Counted from the first letter of the stretch, positions 43,406-52,540 are shown. The stretch: DNA of 64,000 bases from Nitrobacter sp051535215 (GCF_051535215.1 NZ_JBPPLY010000008.1:74242-138241), one strand, 5' to 3'. Numbers and translations: made by a program. The notes: generated from the letters alone by a model not told the origin.

Positions 43406-44055
43406 GATGCGATCCTCCCGATGCGAAGTTGCTCAATCTCGCTGGCGAGCGCGGCGATCTCGCGCGCGGCGGGACCGTCGTCATCGATCTCGAAAGCGAG
43501 CCGGCCCGACTGCGCGGCGTCGGCGTAGATGACGCGCTGCCCGATCGCCGTGCGCAGCACCGGCGGATCGTGATCGGCCAGCGTCTCGGCTGTTTCGCGC
43601 GCGATGACGGTGCGCGCGCCGCAACGGTTGAGGACAAACCGCGCGGCAAGACCGGGGCGATAGATGCGCGCTTCGTTCAGAAGCGCCAGCATCTCCGCCG
43701 AGGCCCAACCGTCGAGCGGAGACGGCTGCACCGGAATCAGCACCAAGTCGACTGCGAGCAGCGCCGAACGCATGAGACTGGCGACACGCGGTGGGCCGTC
43801 GATCACGACATGATCGACGTCGCGCGCCAGTTCTGGCGCTTCTCGATGCAGGGTGTCGCGCGCAAGGCCAACGACACCGAACAGGCGCGGCAGGCGTTCA
43901 CGGGCGCGTTGTTGCGACCAGTCGCGAGCCGAGCCCTGCGGGTCCGCGTCGATCAGCGTGACCCGCTTCCCCTTCCCGGCCCATTCGCCTGCGAGATGCA
44001 GCGCCAGTGTCGTCTTGCCGACACCACCTTTTTGATTGAGGAGCGCCACGATCAT
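43402..44055 (-). CDS. parA: ParA-family partition ATPase
   Basis: 217 aa. The deviant Walker A is MIVALLNQKGGVGKTTLALH at the N-terminus, followed by VTLIDADPQGSARDW and VVIDGPPRVASLMRSALLA. ParA ATPases separate low-copy replicons and stabilise excised ICE circles. A ParB-like protein is encoded at 60270, but the RHH protein two genes downstream is a nearer candidate partner. Iterons and repA lie upstream. Confidence 0.93.
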   Translation of the reverse strand: MIVALLNQKGGVGKTTLALHLAGEWAGKGKRVTLIDADPQGSARDWSQQRARERLPRLFGVVGLARDTLHREAPELARDVDHVVIDGPPRVASLMRSALLAVDLVLIPVQPSPLDGWASAEMLALLNEARIYRPGLAARFVLNRCGARTVIARETAETLADHDPPVLRTAIGQRVIYADAAQSGRLAFEIDDDGPAAREIAALASEIEQLRIGRIAS

Positions 44056-44295
44056 GACGCGCCTCCGACCGTGAACCTGCCGAGCCAGTTCACGACTAAA
44101 GGAAAACGAGTCTCCGATTTAAGGAGCAAAACAGCGGCGGAGTGCCAGCCGTTTCCGACCTTTGCGTCATCGCTGCGGAGGTTATCCGCAGGCGTGCAAA
44201 AGTGCGGGGACGTTAGAAAGATTCCGAAGGAATCTAGGTTAGAGAAGTTACGGCCGTCGCAAGCCCTTGAAACGCGACGATGAATCGTGGATTCC

Positions 44296-44359
44296 GGTCC
44301 CCGATAGCACGAGGATCGGGTCCCTGATGGCACGATAGGGGCGGTCCCCGATAGCACGA
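44296..44359. repeat. Iteron array, candidate replication origin
   Basis: Three 17-bp direct repeats, GGTCCCCGATAGCACGA at 44296 and 44343 (identical) and a variant with two changes at 44319, are spaced 23-24 bp apart, about two helical turns. They lie 6 bp downstream of the repA stop, between repA and parA. Such iterons bind the RepA initiator in many plasmid origins. Confidence 0.75.
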
Positions 44360-44365
44360 GTGAAT

Positions 44366-45256
44366 TCACAGCTTGTCCCCAAAGCGCGTTGACGGTTTCC
44401 GTCGCGGGCGCGGCGGGGTGAAAAAGGTCGGATCGGTTGCGACGAAGGTGAGCAGTTCGGGACCACCACCGACCTGCTGCGTGATGGAGAGCCGGTAGCC
44501 TGGCAGGGGCTGGCGGCGGATGATGTCGCGCAGGTCGTAGGCGAAATGCTTCAGCGGCGAGAGGCTGCCGGATTTCCGGTGCAGGTGGGCGAAGTCGAAG
44601 CTCCAACCGAAGGACTGGCGGCCGCCGTGTTTGCGCACGACGCGGTAGAGCCAGCGTTCGAGCCCGCCGGTCAGATCGAAATAGGCGCGGTCGATAGTCA
44701 GTACGAGCGCGTCATCGAGAACGGCGCGATAGAACCAGTCCGGCAGGATCAGCTCGACGCCGACAGGGCGGCCGTCGCGATCGGTTCGCTCCTGCCATTC
44801 GTTGATCCACGAGAAGCGATGCCGACGACCTGCCGCCGGTTGACGGATCGAGGTCGCGACGGTGGTGGATTGGAGCCGGTCGAGCGCGGCCTTCAGGCGC
44901 TGGTAATCGCGCATCGACACGCCGCGGCCGACGAAGGTCAGAATCTCGTAAGCGCTCGTCGCCATGAGCCGGGAGGTACGCAAGCCCGCGTCGCGCGCCT
45001 CGACGATCTGGCTCGCGGCCCAGATCAGGATATCGGCATCCCAGATGGTCGCCATGCCGTGATCGGGCACAGCCTCGACACGGATGGTCACATCGCCGGC
45101 CTTGAAATCGATGGGTGCGATGCGTTTCGATTTGGCGAGGGAGAAGAACGGATAGGCCATGAGATCCTGCGCGTCTCGTGGCGCGAAGTCGCCGGGGAGC
45201 GCCCGGAACAGATCGAGCTGTCCGCGCTCCGAAGGGGACTGTTGCCGCGCCGCCAT
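44366..45256 (-). CDS. repA: Replication initiator protein A (RepA/RPA type)
   Basis: 296 aa. The signature includes QLDLFRALPGDFAPRDAQDL, MAYPFFSLAKSKRIAPIDFK, and the winged-helix regions RAYFDLTGGLERWLYRVVRK and KSGSLSPLKHFAYDLRDI. This RepA family initiates replication at iteron-containing origins; the iterons lie just after the gene. An ICE with its own initiator can replicate after excision. Confidence 0.92.
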   Translation of the reverse strand: MAARQQSPSERGQLDLFRALPGDFAPRDAQDLMAYPFFSLAKSKRIAPIDFKAGDVTIRVEAVPDHGMATIWDADILIWAASQIVEARDAGLRTSRLMATSAYEILTFVGRGVSMRDYQRLKAALDRLQSTTVATSIRQPAAGRRHRFSWINEWQERTDRDGRPVGVELILPDWFYRAVLDDALVLTIDRAYFDLTGGLERWLYRVVRKHGGRQSFGWSFDFAHLHRKSGSLSPLKHFAYDLRDIIRRQPLPGYRLSITQQVGGGPELLTFVATDPTFFTPPRPRRKPSTRFGDKL

Positions 45257-45274
45257 TCTGGAAATCGTGCGCCG

Positions 45275-45556
45275 TCAGCGTGCGTGTCGTCCTGCGCGCG
45301 CTGGCGACGTCGGCGACTGGCGCTTGGCGGGAAGAACCGAACCGCGCGGATCGGAGGTCGAGGTGACGGCGCCGCGATCGGCCCAGGCTTCGAGATCGTC
45401 GATGGCATAGACGACGCGGCCGCCGAGCTTTCGGTAGGCCGGGCCGGTTCCGTAGGTCCGGTGCTTTTCCAGGGTCCGGGCAGACAGGCCGAGGAATTCG
45501 GCGGCTTCCTTGGTGCGCAGAAAGCGCGGCGGGAGAACGGCGAGTTCAGGTCGCAT
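45275..45556 (-). CDS. AlpA/RdfS-like HTH protein, candidate excisionase
   Basis: 93 aa. Residues ~11-60 (RFLRTKEAAEFLGLSARTLE, YRKLGGRVVYAIDDLEAWAD) form a MerR/AlpA-type winged HTH, typical of excisionases and recombination directionality factors. It lies between repA and the FseA-like activator, and in ICEMlSymR7A FseA turns on the excisionase gene rdfS. The 289 bp upstream (45557-45845) carry no gene and should hold its promoter. The specific RdfS assignment is inference. Confidence 0.72.
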   Translation of the reverse strand: MRPELAVLPPRFLRTKEAAEFLGLSARTLEKHRTYGTGPAYRKLGGRVVYAIDDLEAWADRGAVTSTSDPRGSVLPAKRQSPTSPARAGRHAR

Positions 45557-45845
45557 GGATCGGCCTTTCGTGGTGTTTGCGTGAGCCGCTGGAAATCAGC
45601 GGCGGGCGAAGACCACGATGGCGAAGCGAAACAGGTCAGATGGAGTGGGATTTTGAGGGGACCTGAAATCCCACACCACGTCCGCCGAGCCCCTGGGGCG
45701 GGCCGACAGCAAAGATGTGTTCGCGGCGGATGGAAGGAATTTTGTGAGAAGCGCTATGCTATCGGCATTGTACGTCAGCGGTTCGCGAGAGGCGGGCAAC
45801 GCATCCGCAGGTGTCCTGCGATCATGTAACGGCGATGTTCTGCGT

Positions 45846-46656
45846 TCATTGTTCGTCGTTTTCGGTTCGCCTGGTTCGCGAACCCTGGGACCGCCGGTGG
45901 CGCAGCAACGTTCGATAACCTCCAGCGACCATCGCATGGGCATCGCGCAGCAAGGCCATGACGGCGTGGCGGGCCGAGGATATCTGCCAGTCGTCCCGCT
46001 TCATCCGCGGAAGACGGAAGATGATCCGGGCGATCTCCTGTTGGGTAGCGCCATCCCGGAAACCATCAAACGCTTGCAGCATGTGACGCATCCGTCTGCG
46101 TTTCTGCCGCGTGAGGCGTGTGTCCGGCGGCACCGCGCGGCCGTAGAGCGACGCAAGAAGGCGGTAAATGGACTCTATCCGATCAAATCCTTCCAGACCG
46201 ATCGGGACCATGGCGACCAAAGGAGTCGCAGACGAATAGTCAGCTGACAGGATGAGCTGGAGGTGCTGATTCTTGCTCACCTCGTAGAGCAGAAGCATTT
46301 CGCCACCCTGTTCGACCGATCGAGCGATATCGAATGCGGCTCGTGCATCGCGATCCAGAGAGAAGATCGGGGGAGCCGCCGCCAGCACAATTGTGCTGGT
46401 GTCGGCATGTGGGAGCCAGAACACCTGCGCCTTGGGAGGGGCCTGCAGCGGATCAAGCGGGAAATCGCAGCCCCCACTGCTGCCGAATCCTGCCGGTCAG
46501 CAATTGAGGATCCTCCTTGTCGCGCGAGTACGCATCGAAATCATGATCATACGCTTCATTGCGACGGAGCCATTCCCAGGCGATGTCAGAGGCAGCAAGC
46601 CCGTCAACGTGGAGGTAGAGCGCCGGGGAGCGCCATCCTGAAGCGTCCGGTATCAT
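45846..46656 (-). CDS. FseA-like excision activator made by +1 frameshifting (DUF6499 + DUF2285)
   Basis: Two frames join. The first starts at the ATG at 46656 behind GGAGGGAGGA and encodes a 67-residue DUF6499 domain (SGWRSPALYLHVDGLAASDI, IAWEWLRRNEAYDHDF) that stops at 46453 after WGLRFPA. The second, +1 frame continues PLDPLQAPPKAQVFWLPHAD and encodes about 200 residues of DUF2285-like HTH. Slipping one base at the UUU of WGLRF (46462-46464, next base C) gives one protein of about 269 aa. In ICEMlSymR7A the msi172-msi171 pair is fused at UUU to UUC to make FseA, which activates the excisionase gene. The match in domains and site is close. Confidence 0.82.
46453..46464 (-). promoter_or_regulatory. 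+1 programmed frameshift site (UUU-C) before an in-frame UGA
   Basis: On the minus strand the codons run CGA TTT CCC GCT TGA. A tRNA-Phe slip from UUU to UUC by one base leads into the open downstream frame (CCG CTT GAT CCG). This is the same slip reported for FseA. Confidence 0.7.
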
Positions 46657-46766
46657 CGTCAGTCCTCCCTCCGTCAAATTGCGGGGGAGCCAGCATTCCC
46701 GGAACGATTGTGATGCTGAAGCCGCGAAGTTTGGCGGGGGCGATGCCGCGGCGGCACCACGCGGGA

Positions 46767-47042
46767 TCAGTGACACTGACTTTCGCGCACCAGCTCGCGA
46801 TACCCGTGCTCGGTCATCCATCGGGCACGCGCAAGGTGCGTGTCGTGGATCCGGCGACAGCGCTGCGGATTGTTTTGTGGGTCGAGGCCAAACAGGATTT
46901 GAACGGCTTCCTGCCAGTCGGCGCCATCACGCGCCGCGTCGAGCAGCCGCAGATAGAGAACCATATGCTCGCGATCATACGGGGTCAGCCGCTGACTTAG
47001 CGGCGGTTCGTCCAGGAATGCAGGTATCGACGGTCCCGTCAT
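46767..47042 (-). CDS. QseM-like DUF2285 antiactivator
   Basis: 91 aa, a lone DUF2285 domain: LTPYDREHMVLYLRLLDAAR, GADWQEAVQILFGLDPQNNP and RARWMTEHGYRELVRE. In ICEMlSymR7A the single-domain DUF2285 protein QseM binds and blocks both TraR and FseA, so transfer stays off in most cells. Here it lies 110 bp upstream of the FseA-like gene on the same strand. It is downstream of a disrupted small HTH gene. Whether it is expressed is unknown. Confidence 0.8.
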   Translation of the reverse strand: MTGPSIPAFLDEPPLSQRLTPYDREHMVLYLRLLDAARDGADWQEAVQILFGLDPQNNPQRCRRIHDTHLARARWMTEHGYRELVRESQCH

Positions 47043-47407
47043 CGCAGGACATTCTCACGGTTACTATATTTCAACCATCGCCCGATGCGTGCATCTTGGG
47101 AAGGCAACAAATAGTTCGATGGGGCGAAACGGCTATCGACGACGCTGATGGTTGGGCGTGTCATGATGCAGCAGGACCCCTTTCCCTTTGTCGGTGGAGA
47201 GCAGAACGATCCCCGCCGCTTCAAAGGCCCTGCGCACCTGATCGCGCGTCGTTTCGTAAACCTCGAGGCTGCTTTCGGATTCGAGGCGTTTCAACGCGGT
47301 CAGTGATACACGGGCCTTGTCAGCAAGCGTCTCCTGGGTCCAACTGAAACGGCCCCCGAATTCCCCGGACAGGTCTCACCCTTAAAATAAGGGTTGGGAG
47401 TAATGTC

Positions 47408-47806
47408 GTGTCTATGACTGGTTCTTATCCGAAGGTTGAGGTCCTGACCGGGCCTGAGCGCCGCCGCCGGTGGTCGGTTGCGGAGAAGTTGGAAATCGTC
47501 GCGCAGACGCGCGAGGCGGGCGTCACGGTCAGCCTTGTCGCCCGCCGGTGCGGGGTGTCGCCGAACCAGCTTTTCACGTGGCGGCGGCTTGCCGAGCAAG
47601 GGGCGCTGACCGCGACGGCGGCCGAAGAAGAGGTGGTGCCTGCGTCGGCCTTCCGGGCGCAGCAGGAGCAAATCCGCGAATTACAGCGGCTCCTGGGCAA
47701 GAAGACCCTTGAGGTGGAAATCCTGAAAGACGCCCTCGACCTGGCGGAGGATATAAAAAAACGGAGATTGCGGTCGCTGTCGCTGCCCAAGGACGGTTTG
47801 CCATGA
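47408..47806 (+). CDS. IS3-family transposase OrfA
   Basis: 132 aa with a GTG start (ATG two codons later). The N-terminal HTH (RRRWSVAEKLEIVAQTREAG, RRCGVSPNQLFTWRRL) binds the IS ends. A leucine-zipper-like helix (QEQIRELQRLLGKKTLEVEI) mediates dimerisation. Near the end IKKRR is encoded by a run of seven A, a -1 slippery site; slipping there enters the orfB frame, which is open back to that point, so a fused OrfAB transposase is likely. The stop overlaps the orfB ATG. Confidence 0.93.
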   Translation: MSMTGSYPKVEVLTGPERRRRWSVAEKLEIVAQTREAGVTVSLVARRCGVSPNQLFTWRRLAEQGALTATAAEEEVVPASAFRAQQEQIRELQRLLGKKTLEVEILKDALDLAEDIKKRRLRSLSLPKDGLP

Positions 47807-48642
47807 GCGCCGTCGCCGCGACGCTGGACGTGGCCCGTTCGCACCTCGCCGCGCGGCTGGCGCTGCGGACGGCCGGGCGCTCCCCACAGCGCAGAGGCCG
47901 TCCGCCCCTGCCGGAAGAGGCACTGCTGGCCGAAATCGAGGCGGTCATCGACGATATGCCGAGCTACGGCTATGCTCGCATCTGGGCCAGGTTGCGTCGC
48001 AAAGCCCTGGCCGAGGGCCGCTCGCCCGCCAATCGCAAGCGCGTCTATCGGGTGATGAAGGTCCATGGCCTTCTGCTCGAACGCCATGCTGGCGGGATCG
48101 AGCGCCGTCACGACGGCCGCATCGCTGTCGCGCGCTCCAATTTGCGCTGGTGCTCCGACGGCTTCGAGATCGGCTGCGACAACGGCGAAAAGGTTCGCGT
48201 CGCCTTCGCGCTCGATTGCTGCGACCGGGAAGCCATGGGCCATATCGCCACCACCGAGGGCATCAAAGGCGAGGATGTGTGCGACCTCATGGTCACCGCC
48301 GTCGAGCACCGCTTCGGCAAGGTCAACCGCTTGCCGCAGACCATCGAATGGCTGACCGATAACGGCTCCTGCTTCATCGCAGGTCCGACCCGGCGCTTTG
48401 CCCGCGAGATCGGTCTGGAACCGCTCACCACCCCGGTCCAGAGCCCGCAGAGCAACGGCATGGCCGAAGCCTTCGTGCGCACCTTCAAACGCGATTACGT
48501 CGCGGTGAATCCCATCCCGGATGCCAAAACCGTCATGCTCGCCCTGCCGGAATGGTTCGACCACTACAACGAGCTTCACCCGCATCGGGCGCTCGGATAT
48601 CGTTCACCCCGCGAGTTCATCGCGGCCCAAGCAGCACCGTGA
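47803..48642 (+). CDS. IS3-family transposase OrfB (DDE catalytic domain)
   Basis: 279 aa. It has the HTH_21-like region (IDDMPSYGYARIWARLRRKA) and the rve/DDE catalytic core. The Asp in VAFALDCCDREAMGH, the Asp in IEWLTDNGSCF and the Glu in NGMAEAFVRTFKRDY supply the triad. The end YNELHPHRALGYRSPREFI is conserved in the family. It is intact, so the element may still move, probably as an OrfAB fusion. Confidence 0.94.
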   Translation: MSAVAATLDVARSHLAARLALRTAGRSPQRRGRPPLPEEALLAEIEAVIDDMPSYGYARIWARLRRKALAEGRSPANRKRVYRVMKVHGLLLERHAGGIERRHDGRIAVARSNLRWCSDGFEIGCDNGEKVRVAFALDCCDREAMGHIATTEGIKGEDVCDLMVTAVEHRFGKVNRLPQTIEWLTDNGSCFIAGPTRRFAREIGLEPLTTPVQSPQSNGMAEAFVRTFKRDYVAVNPIPDAKTVMLALPEWFDHYNELHPHRALGYRSPREFIAAQAAP

Positions 48643-48874
48643 GAAATGTCCGGGCTTTTGGGGGCTACAACACCAACCAAGCAGTGCGCGTGCGGCCCGC
48701 GACTGTCGAGCGGTGATCATGCATGATCACCTCCACCGACGCGAATGCGCACGCCAGAACTACGACTTCTCTATTCGAGCCAATTGGATAGCAAGGACTT
48801 GAACGCGCTCCAGAAGCTCATTTACATATTATAGTTGATAATCTTAAAGTGTGTAAATAGCGATCTTCCTGCGC

Positions 48875-49093
48875 ATGGATATGCGCAAGTTGGTTGGCCG
48901 GAACTTTGCCCGCCTGCGTCGGGAGAAGGGCCTGACCCAGGAAGAGGTCGAAGCGCGTTCCGGTTTCAGTCAACAATATCTCAGCAGTCTCGAACGCGGC
49001 CGGCGAAATCCAACCGTGATCACGCTTTATGAACTGGCTCAGTCCCTCGGCGTTAGCCACGTCGAGCTGGTTAAGCCCGACGATCAAAGCTGA
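48875..49093 (+). CDS. XRE-family HTH regulator, 72 aa
   Basis: 72 aa. The HTH is KLVGRNFARLRREKGLTQEE followed by SGFSQQYLSSLERGRRNPTV, a textbook XRE/Cro fold. It is about the size of small ICE or plasmid repressors. The AT-rich stretch upstream (48820-48870) is a likely promoter and operator. It stands between the IS3 copy and an IS110-type transposase. It may have taken over or be unrelated to the function of the disrupted XRE gene. Confidence 0.85.
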   Translation: MDMRKLVGRNFARLRREKGLTQEEVEARSGFSQQYLSSLERGRRNPTVITLYELAQSLGVSHVELVKPDDQS

Positions 49094-49294
49094 ACTGCAT
49101 CCCCGCGAGGATCATGCTTCTCTTCGTGGTCGAGACAAAGCCCGCCACAGGATGGGATCAGAGGAAGCCGGTGGAACAATCTATAATGCGACATCGCTTC
49201 GGCACGCCTCAGCGGTCAAGTCGTATTTGCGAACTCACCGTTCCCCGTTCCCTCGCGGGAAGCTACCTCGGCCAAGCTTTCACTCAGCCGAACT

Positions 49295-50342
49295 CTAAGT
49301 CGCTGGAACCGTTGCTTCCGGCTTCTTACCCCAATCGAATTCCGTTCCGTCCACCCACAGACGATGCAAGATCACGGCGATCCGGCGTGCGAGAGCAATG
49401 ATTGCCTTCTTGTGCCCTCGGCGTCGCGATATCTGCGTCGCCCAGGCTTTGAGAGCCGACCAGCGTTTCACTCGCGTCAAAAGTACCTGTGCAGCTTCGT
49501 AGAGCAAACTTCTCATCATCTCATCGCCCCACCGTGAGATCCGGCCACTATGATCTACCTCGCCGGATTGCTGTTTTCGCGGCGTCAGCCCGAAATGCGC
49601 GCCGACGGTGCGGGATCGCGTGAAGCGAGAGGGGACATCGACGGTCGCGCGGAACGTCAGCGCTACCAGAGGGCCGACACCCGGAACTGTCATGAACCTG
49701 CGAGTTACCTCATCTTGGCGCGCCAGCTTGATTAGCGTGTCGTCCAAACGTCCGAATTGTTCTCTCAATGACCGCCTTGCCAGCAACAGAGCGTCGGCAA
49801 CAATGTGCAGGTCGGTTTCTGCAATCAATTCCCGTACACGTGGTTCGAAGTCTCGTGCCGTCACCTTGCCGAGGTGATATCCGAAATGACGGATCAGCCC
49901 ACGGATTTCATTCTCGACGTCCTGAAGCTTATTTCGGAGGAGTTGTCGAGCCGTAAGGATAGTTCGTAAGCGCTGGCTGGTTGGCGTCTTAACGTGAACC
50001 GGTTTGAACAAGCCGACGCGCATCATCTGGGCAATCCCGCGTGCGTCATGTCGATCGGTCTTATTGAGTTGAGCGGACAGCGCCGCTTTCATATGCCGAG
50101 TTTCAACACAGATGACGGGAATGTTTGCTTCTGCAAGATGCCCGTAGATGTGCTGAGACAACATTCCCGCTTCAAGGACCGACCCGCATGATGCAAAACG
50201 ATAGAGATAGGATGTGCTGAGCGATTTCCTCTGGAGCGGAGGAAAGTTTCCGCTCGTGGACGACGCGGCCATCATGATCGACGACGCACAAATTGACACT
50301 GCGGGCAGAAACATCGAGTCCGATATAGTGGCTGTGAGACAT
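49295..50342 (-). pseudogene. IS110-family transposase, frameshifted
   Basis: The first frame from 50342 (MSHSHYIGLDVSARSVNLCV) encodes the DEDD start and stops at about 50172. The second frame supplies VLEAGMLSQHIYGHLAEANI, CVETRHMKAALSAQLNKTDR, and the C-terminal transposase_20 region VPGVGPLVALTFRATVD...VGAHFGLTPRKQQSGEVD. One extra base in the CC near 50176-50177 explains the break: without it the text reads VGLEAGM. The ends of the element cannot be placed, since IS110 elements lack clear inverted repeats. Confidence 0.85.
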
Positions 50343-50567
50343 GCCGAATCCCTCCAAACCGAGGACCGACACTTCTCTTAGCCAATATCGAGATGGATTT
50401 GTGAACTACGACTTATCTAGTCGTTCCGCACATCGGATACGACGCGCGCGGCCAGCCGAATACTCCATCTATAATAGTCGTTCTTGGGGCTGTCTGCGAG
50501 AGAAATCGGCTTGCCAGCGCGTGCCGGTTCTCGTCGGCTCGCGGAGGTGATTCGCGCGAGCAAGCGA

Positions 50568-50594
50568 AAGGCCCCGGCCTGTTCGGCCGGGGCC
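50568..50594 (-). terminator. Rho-independent-type terminator after DUF736 gene
   Basis: A perfect 10-bp stem (GGCCCCGGCC / GGCCGGGGCC) with a 5-nt loop lies 13 bp downstream of the minus-strand DUF736 stop. It is followed on that strand by a short T-rich tract (TTTCGCTT). Confidence 0.65.
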
Positions 50595-50606
50595 TTGCTC
50601 TCAGGC

Positions 50607-50930
50607 TCAGTCGCCGCGGCGGGTCGGGCGGGACCAGATCAGCGAGTGGGTGTCGCCGTCCTCGTCGTCGAAGAGGTTGGCGTAGATGGGAGCGTTGAAG
50701 CTCGGATCGTCGAGCTTGAGACCCAAGTATTCACGGCCTTCGTTGGAGCGCTTGGACCAGGCGGCGCCGATCTCCGCGCGACCGACCAGAACCCGATGGC
50801 TGGGGGCATTCTCGCCGCTGGCGCGCTGGTCGGGGACGATGCGCACGCCCTTGGCCTGGACGCTGAGAGTGACGATTTCGCCGGTGAACTCGTTCGAGCC
50901 GGTCTTCTTGAACGTGCCGATGGTCGCCAT
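50607..50930 (-). CDS. DUF736 protein (ICE copy 2)
   Basis: 107 aa: MATIGTFKKTGSNEFTGEIV, RVLVGRAEIGAAWSKRSNEG and the family end DDPSFNAPIYANLFDDEDGD. It is clearly diverged from the DUF736 protein at 40939. A terminator hairpin follows. The role of the family is unknown. Confidence 0.92.
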   Translation of the reverse strand: MATIGTFKKTGSNEFTGEIVTLSVQAKGVRIVPDQRASGENAPSHRVLVGRAEIGAAWSKRSNEGREYLGLKLDDPSFNAPIYANLFDDEDGDTHSLIWSRPTRRGD

Positions 50931-51515
50931 TGTAAGTCTCCGTTTCGTTTTCGGGACCGCTCCATTGCGGCCTCGATGGCGATCGACAGGCCGGAGGCGA
51001 CCGACGCCGCATCGCTTGCGACCGCAGCAACGCGGAGGACGGCGCAGGAACGACTTTGTTGTTTCGCGAGGAATGACGGCCTTGGCCGGCAGGGGAAGAA
51101 AGTCGGGACGCGGCGTTGCGGCATAGGCGGTCGAGGCACAGCCGTCCTTCGGTCAGATCAGGCCATTGAAGAGGCCGTACGGGGCGGTCTGGAGACGATC
51201 AGGAACGGAAGACTTGGCGACCCGGTCACAACCGACAGGAGGTGCAGGTTGAAGATCATCCGCAGCTCGTCCTTTCCTCGTACAGGCGAGGATCGAGCTT
51301 TCGCTTCGAGACAGGTCAGTGGAGATGACGCCCTCGACTTCGTGTTGCGCCGTTTCGCGAAGAGAGGTGCCGAGCAGAATCTGGGCGCTCTTAAAGGAGT
51401 CGGCCGCATGGCGGCCTCAGTCAGATTCCGATGACGCGGCTCCCTCTCCAACTGCACAACGCCGGGGGGCTGAAACTCATGATCTGGTCGTACCGGCGAC
51501 GGTTCCGCGGCGGCG
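50931..51515. other. No convincing gene
   Basis: These 585 bp hold several frames on both strands, all with poor codon use, no start-site signals and no recognisable domain. The part next to 50931 should hold the DUF736 promoter. The rest may be remnants of a lost gene. Confidence 0.4.
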
Positions 51516-51956
51516 TCAGGCTCGTGCAATGCCCTGGCTGGACGGGCCGGTGGCCGCCATTCCCGCGACGCGCGCGAACGCTGTGACGCCGACCGCGATG
51601 GCACCGATGACGGAGAACACGAGCTGCCAGGTCTCCGACGGCATGGTGTGCTTCACGATGCTATGCGTGGCGTGGTAGCCGGCGATCGCTGCTGGCGCGA
51701 CGAATGCGAGCGCGATCAGCAGGCGCGCCCAGAGCGGGCGGACAATTCCAAGCAGGATTTGTCCCGCGCCCAGCGTTAGGCCCGCGCCGACCATGCCGAC
51801 GAGGATCGCGCCGAGCCAGCCGGCGCCGGTTTGATAGGCCCAAGTGCCGGCGGTCACACCGGCAAAGAAGGGCAGCGCGAGGACGGCGAGCGTGAACAGC
51901 AACCAGCACAAGACGCCGATCGCTGCGAAGGACAGAACGATACCGAGGATAATCAT
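51516..51956 (-). CDS. Polytopic small membrane protein
   Basis: 146 aa from the ATG at 51956 (MIILGIVLSFAAIGVLCWLL). Four TM segments with small-residue spacing (~2-22, ~25-46, ~52-75, ~80-102) and a fifth near 115-135. Gly/Ala-rich stretches (GWLGAILVGMVGAGLTLGAG) recall phage-holin-like or efflux-like proteins, but no family is clear. The next gene, at 52099, is on the opposite side of a 142-bp gap. Confidence 0.65.
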   Translation of the reverse strand: MIILGIVLSFAAIGVLCWLLFTLAVLALPFFAGVTAGTWAYQTGAGWLGAILVGMVGAGLTLGAGQILLGIVRPLWARLLIALAFVAPAAIAGYHATHSIVKHTMPSETWQLVFSVIGAIAVGVTAFARVAGMAATGPSSQGIARA

Positions 51957-52098
51957 GGTGGTGTCTCCGAAAGAGCAAAATCTGACGGTCGCGCCTTCCA
52001 CCACCACCACGGCGCGCTCGGGAGCATAGCAAAAGCTGTGCTCCGGCGGGAGCGGAAACCGCACAGGTCTCCGCATTGCCTGGAGGGGTGGCGCGCCG

Positions 52099-52266
52099 TC
52101 ATGGCGCGAAGGGATCGACCTCGTGGACGATCTCCGAGACGTCGCCGTCGTATTCGTTGGCTGGCGAGACTGACAGGGTGCCGTCGCCGGCGCGGAAGAT
52201 GACGATGACGGCCATCAGGCTGGCGGCGAGGCTGAAGGCAAAGGCGTGAGCGTCGTTGAGGGACAT
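52099..52266 (-). CDS. Small ICE protein, 55 aa
   Basis: MSLNDAHAFAFSLAASLMAV at the start suggests one hydrophobic helix (residues ~9-27), then a short acidic tail (ANEYDGDVSEIVHEVDPFAP). The start at 52266 was chosen over a longer frame because the extension has poor codon use. No function is known. Confidence 0.5.
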   Translation of the reverse strand: MSLNDAHAFAFSLAASLMAVIVIFRAGDGTLSVSPANEYDGDVSEIVHEVDPFAP

Positions 52267-52540
52267 CGATCCGGCTCCTGTTTCGAGCGGAAGACCATCC
52301 CCCGCTGACAGGCGCCCGATGTGTTCGGCCGATGGCCGCAATCACCGCGTGGGCGAAGCCAGCGCGGCGGCACGCTTTGCGTAGTCCGACCCCTTGCGGG
52401 TTGATGGCGTCAGGCCATCGGCTGAACCAAGGACCAGCGACATGAAGCGGGGGTGGTGCATCCGCCGTGGAGCTGGCGAGTGCGATCCCGCGACTGTACC
52501 GTCTTCACCGGAGTCTGTGCTGCACCGGCATCCGCCATGA

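Larger units (their letters stand above)
47345..48672 (+). mobile_element. IS3-family insertion sequence, 1328 bp, with 5-bp target duplication
   Basis: Both ends begin TG and end CA: TGAAACGGCCCCCGAATT on the left and TGTTGTAGCCCCCAAAAG on the right (reverse strand), imperfect terminal inverted repeats that continue through CCCGGACA...TCTCAC. CCAAC flanks it on both sides (47340-47344, 48673-48677). It carries orfA and orfB and has inserted in the small XRE gene. Confidence 0.93.
47133..48720 (-). pseudogene. Small XRE-type regulator (QseC-like position), interrupted by IS3 element
   Basis: Codons 1-16 (MITARQSRAARALLGW) lie at 48673-48720 and the remaining part (TQETLADKARVSLTALKRLE...) at 47133-47339. 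Removing the IS and one copy of the 5-bp duplication restores one 84-residue HTH protein with no other change. Such small XRE proteins beside qseM-like genes regulate them in related ICEs (QseC). Both halves keep intact frames, so the insertion is probably recent. The present gene should be inactive. Confidence 0.85.
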
